From CAMBDR01 sp046597185 (GTDB taxonomy: Bacteria; Pseudomonadota; Gammaproteobacteria; Burkholderiales; Burkholderiaceae_D), in assembly GCA_046597185.1 (NCBI GenBank), contig JBKJLF010000068.1:1-36245 (forward strand): a DNA stretch of 36,245 nt, written 5' to 3'. The notes beneath the pieces are model-generated. The model saw nothing but the letters and a program-made list of their open reading frames with translations, was not told the DNA's origin and made no database searches. The number at the start of each line of letters is the position of its first letter. The first letter of the stretch is position 1. The position numbers and the translations under genes were made by a program. Shown here one piece after another: positions 30,885 through 36,245 of this stretch.

Positions 30885-33614
30885 ATGGCCGAGATCAGTC
30901 GCGTAGCATTATTTGGCAAGCTCAATACGCTGTGTTATCGCAGCATTGAAAGCAGTACCGTGTTTTGTAAATTACGCGGTAATCCTTATGTTGAGTTGAT
31001 TCATTGGTTTTCGCAAATTCTACAATTGCAGGATTCCGATTTAACCCGCTTGCTTAAAGCTTACAACCTTGACCCGGCCGGTTTGGCGCGTGACATGCAA
31101 GCCGCGCTGGATCGTTTGCCGCGCGGTTCCACCTCGCAGGTGGATTTATCCTCGCACGTGGAAGAAGCAGTAGAACGCGCCTGGGTGTTTGGCACCTTGT
31201 TGTTTGGCGAATCGCAAGTGCGCTCAGGCCATTTGATGGTGGGTGCCTTGAAAACCCCCAGCTTGCGCAATGTCCTGTATGGTATTTCCAAGCAATTTGA
31301 AAAAATCAAGGTTGAAGATTTATCCGACAATTTTGCCAAAATCCTGGGTGATTCACCCGAAGCCTTCCTGGGCGCATCGGACGGTTTCCAGGCCAACGCC
31401 GCCCCCGGCGAAAACAGTGGCGCGATTGCCCCGGCTGCCATGGGTAAGCAAGAAGCCCTGAAAAAATTCACCGTCGATTTAACCGAGCAGGCGCGCAGCG
31501 GCAAAATGGACCCCATCGTCGGGCGTGATGATGAAATCCGCCAGGTGGTCGATATTTTGATGCGGCGGCGGCAAAACAATCCTATTCTGGTAGGTGAAGC
31601 GGGCGTGGGTAAAACCGCCGTGGTGGAAGGCTTTGCCCAGCGCATTGCGCGCGGTGACGTGCCGCCAAGCTTAAAAGACGTGGAACTGCGCTCGCTCGAC
31701 GTGGGCTTGTTGCAAGCTGGTGCCAGCATGAAGGGTGAGTTTGAACAACGCTTGCGCTCCGTCATTGACGAAGTGCAAGCGTCCACCAAGCCCATCATCT
31801 TGTTTATTGATGAAACCCATACCCTGGTGGGGGCGGGCGGTGCAGCGGGCACGGGCGATGCGGCCAATCTGTTGAAGCCGGCACTGGCGCGCGGCACCTT
31901 GCGCACCGTGGGCGCGACCACGTTTTCGGAATACAAAAAACATATTGAAAAAGATCCGGCCTTAACCCGCCGCTTCCAAACCGTGACCGTGGATGAACCA
32001 AGCGAAGAGCGCGCCATTTTAATGATGCGCGGCGTGGCTTCGACCATGGAAAAACATCATAAAGTGCAAATTTTGGATGAAGCGCTGGAAGCGGCGGTCA
32101 AGCTCTCGCACCGTTACATTCCGGCGCGCCAATTGCCGGATAAATCGGTCAGCCTGATCGACACCGCCTGCGCACGCGTGGCCGTGAGCCTGCACGCCAC
32201 CCCGGCTGAAGTGGATGACAGCCGCAAGCGCATTGAAGCGCTGGAAACTGAATTAGGCATTATTGGGCGCGAACACGTTATCGGCATTGATATTGGCAAG
32301 CGCGAAACTGACGCCAGTGCTTTGCTGCTTGACGAGCGCAAACGGCTGGACGGTTTGGAAACGCGTTGGAACGCGGAGAAGGTGTTGGTGGACCAATTGC
32401 TGGATTTGCGCGCCAAGCTGCGCGGCGGCCTCAATCCGGTGGAAGGCACGGGCAGTAATTTGGAAGCAGCGGCAGCCGATGCCGCCAAGGCTGTGGTGGC
32501 AGCACCGGCCATGTCCGATGAGGAACGCGCTGACCTGAAGGCCAAGCTGCAAATGATACAAACCGAACTGACGGCGCTGCAAGGCGAATCACCGTTAATT
32601 TTGCCTACCGTCGATTACCAGGCCGTGGCCAGTGTGGTGGGTGACTGGACGGGTATTCCCGTAGGCCGGATGGCGAAAAACGAGATGGAAACCATCTTGA
32701 AAGTGGCGGACTTGCTGGCGCAACGCGTGATCGGCCAAGATCATGCGATGGAAATGATCGCCAAGCGGATTCAAACTTCGCGTGCCGGGCTGGATAATCC
32801 GAATAAGCCGATTGGCGTGTTCATGTTGGCTGGTACTTCGGGCGTGGGTAAAACCGAAACCGCGCTGGCACTGGCCGAAGCCTTGTATGGTGGCGAGCAA
32901 AACCTGATCACCATCAACATGAGTGAATACCAGGAAGCGCACTCGGTGTCCTCGCTCAAGGGCGCGCCTCCCGGCTATGTTGGGTATGGCGAAGGTGGTG
33001 TCCTGACCGAAGCGGTGCGGCGCAAACCGTATTCGGTGGTGCTGCTCGATGAAGTTGAAAAAGCCCATCCGGACGTGCATGAAATCTTCTTCCAGGTGTT
33101 TGATAAGGGTGCCATGGAAGATGGTGAAGGCCGCGCGATTGACTTCAAAAACACCCTGATTATTCTCACCACCAATGCCGGCACCGATTTAATTGCCGGT
33201 CTGTGCAAAGACCCGGAATTAATGCCCGACCCCGAAGGCATGGCCAAGGCCTTGCGTGAGCCGCTGTTAAAAGTCTTCCCGCCGGCTTTGTTGGGTCGTT
33301 TGGTCACCATTCCGTACTATCCGCTGTCGGATGAAATGCTGGGCAAAATTGTGGTGTTGCAATTGAAGCGCATTAAAAAACGGGTGGAAGCGCGTTACAA
33401 GATTCCATTTGTGTACAGCGACGAGGTGGTCAAACTGGTGGTCTCGCGCTGCACCGAAAGCGAATCGGGCGGGCGCATGATCGATGCGATTTTAACCAAC
33501 ACCATGCTGCCGGACGTATCGCGTGAATTCTTGCAACGCATGATGGAAGGGGTTGAAATCAAGCGGGTGGAAGTGGGCGTGAAGGATGGGGAATTTAGTT
33601 ACGCGTTTGAGTAA
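30885..33614 (+). CDS. clpV: T6SS sheath-recycling AAA+ ATPase ClpV (TssH)
   Basis: ClpV disassembles contracted TssB/TssC sheath so it can be reused. The 909-residue protein has an N-terminal Clp_N domain (about residues 10-160), a first AAA module with Walker A GEAGVGKTA (about 236-244) and Walker B LFIDETHTLVG (about 305), a middle coiled-coil region (about 440-570), and a second AAA module with GTSGVGKTE (about 650) and VLLDEVEKAH (about 719). A C-terminal D2-small domain closes the protein. The Clp_N and middle region differ from ClpB, and the T6SS context settles the identity. It is the last gene of the operon. Confidence 0.97.
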   Translation: MAEISRVALFGKLNTLCYRSIESSTVFCKLRGNPYVELIHWFSQILQLQDSDLTRLLKAYNLDPAGLARDMQAALDRLPRGSTSQVDLSSHVEEAVERAWVFGTLLFGESQVRSGHLMVGALKTPSLRNVLYGISKQFEKIKVEDLSDNFAKILGDSPEAFLGASDGFQANAAPGENSGAIAPAAMGKQEALKKFTVDLTEQARSGKMDPIVGRDDEIRQVVDILMRRRQNNPILVGEAGVGKTAVVEGFAQRIARGDVPPSLKDVELRSLDVGLLQAGASMKGEFEQRLRSVIDEVQASTKPIILFIDETHTLVGAGGAAGTGDAANLLKPALARGTLRTVGATTFSEYKKHIEKDPALTRRFQTVTVDEPSEERAILMMRGVASTMEKHHKVQILDEALEAAVKLSHRYIPARQLPDKSVSLIDTACARVAVSLHATPAEVDDSRKRIEALETELGIIGREHVIGIDIGKRETDASALLLDERKRLDGLETRWNAEKVLVDQLLDLRAKLRGGLNPVEGTGSNLEAAAADAAKAVVAAPAMSDEERADLKAKLQMIQTELTALQGESPLILPTVDYQAVASVVGDWTGIPVGRMAKNEMETILKVADLLAQRVIGQDHAMEMIAKRIQTSRAGLDNPNKPIGVFMLAGTSGVGKTETALALAEALYGGEQNLITINMSEYQEAHSVSSLKGAPPGYVGYGEGGVLTEAVRRKPYSVVLLDEVEKAHPDVHEIFFQVFDKGAMEDGEGRAIDFKNTLIILTTNAGTDLIAGLCKDPELMPDPEGMAKALREPLLKVFPPALLGRLVTIPYYPLSDEMLGKIVVLQLKRIKKRVEARYKIPFVYSDEVVKLVVSRCTESESGGRMIDAILTNTMLPDVSREFLQRMMEGVEIKRVEVGVKDGEFSYAFE

Positions 33615-33658
33615 TTTGGGTTGGCAAAAGGCCACCACCCTTAGTGTACGCAATTCCC

Positions 33659-33674
33659 TTCCCCAGGAGGGGAA
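33659..33674 (+). terminator. Short GC-rich hairpin after clpV
   Basis: TTCCCC (33659-33664) and GGGGAA (33669-33674) form a 6-bp stem with an AGGA loop, about 45 bases after the clpV stop. No T-run follows, so it is a weak terminator candidate for the T6SS operon. Confidence 0.35.
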
Positions 33675-33685
33675 TAACCCCACGC

Positions 33686-33815
33686 TCAGCGCTTGACCAT
33701 CACCCAATTCCTGTGCGCCACGCCATCAAGCATAAAGTCGGTTTCACCCTCCTGCACAAACCCTTGCGCCAGATAAAAGCGTTGCGCGCTCAGGTTTTGC
33801 GCATTCACCTTGTGT
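33686..33815 (-). pseudogene. GNAT acetyltransferase, 3' fragment
   Basis: The minus-strand frame ending at 33686 encodes VNAQNLSAQRFYLAQGF followed by EGETDFMLDGVAHRNWVMVKR in shorter pieces (FMLDGVAHRNWVMVKR). The N-A-x-x-x-x-A-x-x-F-Y-x-x-x-G-F pattern is the final motif B and C-terminal strand of GNAT N-acetyltransferases. Upstream of about 33815 the frame stays open, but the similarity stops and the sequence reads as the promoter side of the divergent epimerase gene. The acetyl-CoA-binding motif A is absent. It is a remnant of a gene whose 5' part was lost. Confidence 0.6.
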
Positions 33816-33887
33816 AATGTGTTTTGGCGCAAGCTGCGTTTTCCGTTAATATCGTGTGTATTGCATACATCAGGTTTACTCCCAATT

Positions 33888-35126
33888 ATGTCCACTGTGC
33901 CCACCACCTTCCCCAATTTCCGCAGCCGCACCATGCTGATGCAGCACATCGAACACACGATGGCGTTTTACCATCCGCGCTGCATCGACCAAAGTGGTGG
34001 CTTTTTCCACTTTTTTATGGATGATGGCAGCATCTACGATGCAAGCACCCGCCACCTGGTGAGTAGCACGCGCTTTATTTTTGTCTACGCCCAGGCGTAT
34101 CGGCATTTTGGTGGCGCGGCGTATCTGGAGCAAGTCAAACATGGCTTGCACTTTCTGCGCCATGCGCACCGCAACCCGGCAAGCGGTGCCTATGCCTGGC
34201 AATTGCAATGGCGAGACGGGCATGCCACCGTGCTGGATGGGGAAAACCACTGCTACGGCCTGTCCTTCGTCTTGCTCGCGTATGCGCACGCCTTACGCGC
34301 AGGCGTACCCGAGGCGCGCGCCTGGCTGGATGAGACCTTTGATTTGATGGACGCGCGATTTTGGCAAGCCGAATCGGGTTTATATGCCGACCAAGCCAGT
34401 GCAAACTGGCAAACGCTGGCCCCGTATCGCGGCCAAAACGCCAATATGCACGCGTGTGAAGCCATGTTGGCCGCCTATGCCGCAAGCGATGACATTCGTT
34501 TTTTGCACCGTGCGGAAACCCTGGCGCGCAATATTACGCTGCGCCAGGCCAATTTGGCCAATGGCATGATTTGGGAGCATTACCACAGCGACTGGCAAAT
34601 CGATTGGGACTATAACCGCAACGATCCGGCCAACTTATTCCGCCCCTGGGGTTACCAACCGGGGCATTTTACCGAATGGGCCAAATTGCTGGTGCAACTG
34701 GAGCGCCACGCCGCCAAACTGCAGCATGGTTCGGAATGGATTTTGCTGCGCGCCGAAGAACTATTCACCTGCGCGCTGGATCGGGCCTGGGATCAGGCGC
34801 ACGGCGGCATCCACTACGGTTTTGCGCCGGATGGCAGCATTTGTGATGGCGATAAATATTTTTGGGTGCAGGCCGAAAGCTTTGCTGCGGCCGCGCTGTT
34901 GGGCGCGCGTACCGGGCAGCCGGGCTATTGGGCGTGGTATCAGCAGATTTGGCAATACAGTTGGGAGCATATGGTAGACCATGAACAGGGCGCGTGGTAT
35001 CGCATTCTGGGGCCGGATAACCGCAAGTTGACGGCGGAAAAAAGCCCGGCGGGGAAAACCGATTACCATACCATGGGGGCGTGTTATGACGTGCTGGAGG
35101 CGATGAAGTTGGCGGGGGAGTTTTAA
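33888..35126 (+). CDS. AGE-family sugar epimerase/isomerase (N-acylglucosamine 2-epimerase or mannose isomerase-like)
   Basis: A 412-residue protein with the alternating helix pattern of an (alpha/alpha)6 barrel. Family motifs are plain: HCYGLSFVLLAYAHAL, NANMHACEAMLAAY, WGYQPGHFTEWAKLL with a catalytic His candidate, HGGIHYGFAPDG, KYFWVQAESFAAA, and GAWYRIL near the end. These proteins interconvert aldoses and ketoses or epimerise N-acyl sugars in the cytoplasm; the sequence resembles the mannose isomerase/AldE-type branch more than the GlcNAc epimerases, but the substrate is not certain. The ATG at 33888 fits the family start; a frame open further upstream has no similarity. It is not part of the T6SS operon by spacing and context. 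Confidence 0.88.
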   Translation: MSTVPTTFPNFRSRTMLMQHIEHTMAFYHPRCIDQSGGFFHFFMDDGSIYDASTRHLVSSTRFIFVYAQAYRHFGGAAYLEQVKHGLHFLRHAHRNPASGAYAWQLQWRDGHATVLDGENHCYGLSFVLLAYAHALRAGVPEARAWLDETFDLMDARFWQAESGLYADQASANWQTLAPYRGQNANMHACEAMLAAYAASDDIRFLHRAETLARNITLRQANLANGMIWEHYHSDWQIDWDYNRNDPANLFRPWGYQPGHFTEWAKLLVQLERHAAKLQHGSEWILLRAEELFTCALDRAWDQAHGGIHYGFAPDGSICDGDKYFWVQAESFAAAALLGARTGQPGYWAWYQQIWQYSWEHMVDHEQGAWYRILGPDNRKLTAEKSPAGKTDYHTMGACYDVLEAMKLAGEF

Positions 35127-35261
35127 ATGGTGGACGAAATCAAACCGGCCATGATCGCCGAATACCAAACCCAACTGCCGGATCAAAAACTGTTGCAAGC
35201 GAAATTGCATGAGTTTTATCTGTTGAATATTGTGCAGGGGAGGGGCTATGAGGCAGTATAA
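35127..35261 (+). CDS. Small 44-residue ORF, possibly the 3' end of a lost nuclease gene
   Basis: The ATG follows the epimerase stop directly (TTTTAAATGG) with a GGGGGAG about eight bases before it, so it could be translated. The product has a soluble charged sequence around EYQTQLPDQKLLQAKLHEFY. The phrase LPDxxLLQxKLHEFY reminds me of the C-terminal tail of DUF1016/PDDEXK-type proteins, which would make it a scar rather than a full gene, but I cannot confirm this. No membrane segment or motif is visible. It ends 22 bases before the ATG of the DHH gene. Confidence 0.35.
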   Translation: MVDEIKPAMIAEYQTQLPDQKLLQAKLHEFYLLNIVQGRGYEAV

Positions 35262-35283
35262 GCCAGATGCGGAAGAGAAGGAC

Positions 35284-36108
35284 ATGACCCGCCCCCTCAT
35301 CATCTACCACGGCAATTGCATGGATGGCTCGACTGCCGCATGGTGTTTCTGGCGCAAATATCGTGATCAAGCCGATTTTGTGGCGGGTTATTTCGATCAG
35401 CCTGCGCCGGATGTAGCGGGGCGCAGCGTATTTTTGCTTGATTTCAGCTACAAGCGCCCCATCGTGGCGGCCATGTTGCAAAGCGCGGCCAGCGTCACCT
35501 TAATCGATCATCACAAATCCGCGCTGGAAGATTTGGCCAATCTGCCCGGTTTGCACTACTTTACTGACCTGGAACGTAGCGGTGCCACGCTGGCGTGGGA
35601 TTATCTGTTTCCCGGCGAAGCCAGGCCGAGCTTATTAAACCATATCGAAGATCGTGATTTATGGCGTTTTCAACTACCCGCCACGCGTGAGATTTTGGCC
35701 GGTTTGTACAGCTACGATTTCAGTTTTGCCTTGTGGGATGAGTTGATGCAGGCAGATCAGGCCCACATTGCGCAAATGGCGTTGGAAGGGCGTGCGATTG
35801 AGCGCAACCACCATAAAAACCTCGCGCACATGGTGCAAACCTGCCAACGCCGCATGGTGATTGGCGGGGTGGATGTGCCGGTGGCGAATATTCCCGGCAT
35901 GATGGCCAGTGATGCCGGGCATTTGATGGCACAGGGCGAAGTCTTCGCCGCCTGTTATACCGACACCGCTAGCGGACGCAAATTTGAATTGCGCGCCAGC
36001 GCCACGGGCAGCGATGTCAGCCTGGTTGCATTGGAATATGGCGGTGGCGGCCATGCCAAAGCGGCGGGTTTTATGGTGCCGCGCAGCCATCCGCTGGCGC
36101 AGGCGTGA
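35284..36108 (+). CDS. DHH-family phosphoesterase
   Basis: A 274-residue protein with an N-terminal IIYHGNCMDGSTAAW strand-loop, where metal ligands sit, the defining LIDHHKS (DHH) motif near residue 80, and a C-terminal DHHA1-type GGGGHAKAAGF. DHH proteins hydrolyse phosphodiester bonds in substrates such as short oligonucleotides, c-di-AMP or pApA. This HGNCxDG subgroup is common in proteobacteria and its substrate is not established to my knowledge. GAAGAGAAGG lies just before ATG 35284. An upstream ATG at 35248, with GGGGAGGGG ahead of it, would add 12 residues and is the alternative start. Confidence 0.85.
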   Translation: MTRPLIIYHGNCMDGSTAAWCFWRKYRDQADFVAGYFDQPAPDVAGRSVFLLDFSYKRPIVAAMLQSAASVTLIDHHKSALEDLANLPGLHYFTDLERSGATLAWDYLFPGEARPSLLNHIEDRDLWRFQLPATREILAGLYSYDFSFALWDELMQADQAHIAQMALEGRAIERNHHKNLAHMVQTCQRRMVIGGVDVPVANIPGMMASDAGHLMAQGEVFAACYTDTASGRKFELRASATGSDVSLVALEYGGGGHAKAAGFMVPRSHPLAQA

Positions 36109-36194
36109 GCGGGTTTTGGCGCGGTTTGGCCAAGTGTAGCCTGCTATGCTTCTGCGGCTGCTGACGAGATTCAGGGGGGAATGTTAGAATTGCC

Positions 36195-36245
36195 CCCAAT
36201 TTCCCAATTTCCCAATTCCCCAATTCCCCAATTCCCCAATTCCCC
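36195..36245. repeat. 8-bp tandem repeat running off the window end
   Basis: Six full copies of an 8-bp unit, two reading CCCAATTT and four reading CCCAATTC, run from 36195 and continue past the last base with a further CCC. Just before it, GGGGGG (36174-36179) could pair with the CCCCC at 36193-36197. The unit is not a multiple of three. Whether it lies in a gene cannot be seen. Confidence 0.9.

Noticed and set aside
33810..33887. Upstream extension of the epimerase frame
   Set aside because: The 26 extra residues show no family similarity and overlap the end of the GNAT remnant on the other strand.
36195..36245. CRISPR array
   Set aside because: The units are 8 bp and contiguous with no spacers, so this is a simple tandem repeat.

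Overview
The window looks like part of a betaproteobacterial chromosome, most likely Burkholderiales and possibly Oxalobacteraceae. This is inferred from the protein sequences, the moderate GC content judged by eye, and the order gyrB-dnaN-dnaA // rpmH-rnpA-yidD-yidC-mnmE with no recF. No database search was possible, so genus-level placement is a guess.

Layout. (1) 1-3006: the end of a DUF4874/DUF4832 protein, then a minus-strand pair of an SGNH hydrolase and an MBOAT O-acyltransferase. This resembles the edge of a polysaccharide-modification locus. (2) 3007-6831: a decayed accessory patch. It holds an ISAs1-like transposase remnant, a P-loop GTPase with a frameshift, an AAA_21-type ATPase with a frameshift, a DUF4276-like (Toprim-fold) protein coupled to it, and an unrecognised small gene. 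A strong two-way terminator separates it from gyrB. (3) 6873-16331: the replication-origin neighbourhood. gyrB, dnaN and dnaA read leftward and rpmH, rnpA, yidD, yidC and mnmE read rightward. They flank a 318-bp gap with one perfect DnaA box, the likely oriC/dnaA control region. (4) 16339-22459: housekeeping genes: 5-formyltetrahydrofolate cyclo-ligase (minus), a Slt-type lytic transglycosylase, a glutathione S-transferase, a CCA tRNA nucleotidyltransferase that appears to have lost its HD active site, and a DAHL-domain membrane protein with a degenerate GGDEF domain that keeps an RxxD I-site. (5) 22749-33614: a type VI secretion operon, tssA-tssB-tssC-hcp-tagJ-tssE-tssF-tssG-clpV. It encodes sheath, tube, baseplate and recycling ATPase, but not the membrane complex (tssJKLM) or vgrG. 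(6) 33615-36245: a 3' fragment of a GNAT acetyltransferase gene, an AGE-family epimerase/isomerase, a 44-codon ORF, a DHH-family phosphoesterase, and an 8-bp tandem repeat running off the end.

How the parts work together. The origin-proximal genes supply replication initiation, the sliding clamp, gyrase, membrane-protein insertion and tRNA modification. The T6SS genes form one compact operon in which hcp is bracketed by RNA hairpins, as expected for a subunit needed in excess. The membrane complex and spike must be encoded elsewhere. The c-di-GMP-receptor-like protein just upstream of tssA is a candidate signalling input. The most unusual segment is the GTPase/ATPase/DUF4276-like module at 3425-6285. 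It resembles an ATPase-Toprim defence arrangement but appears to be decaying.
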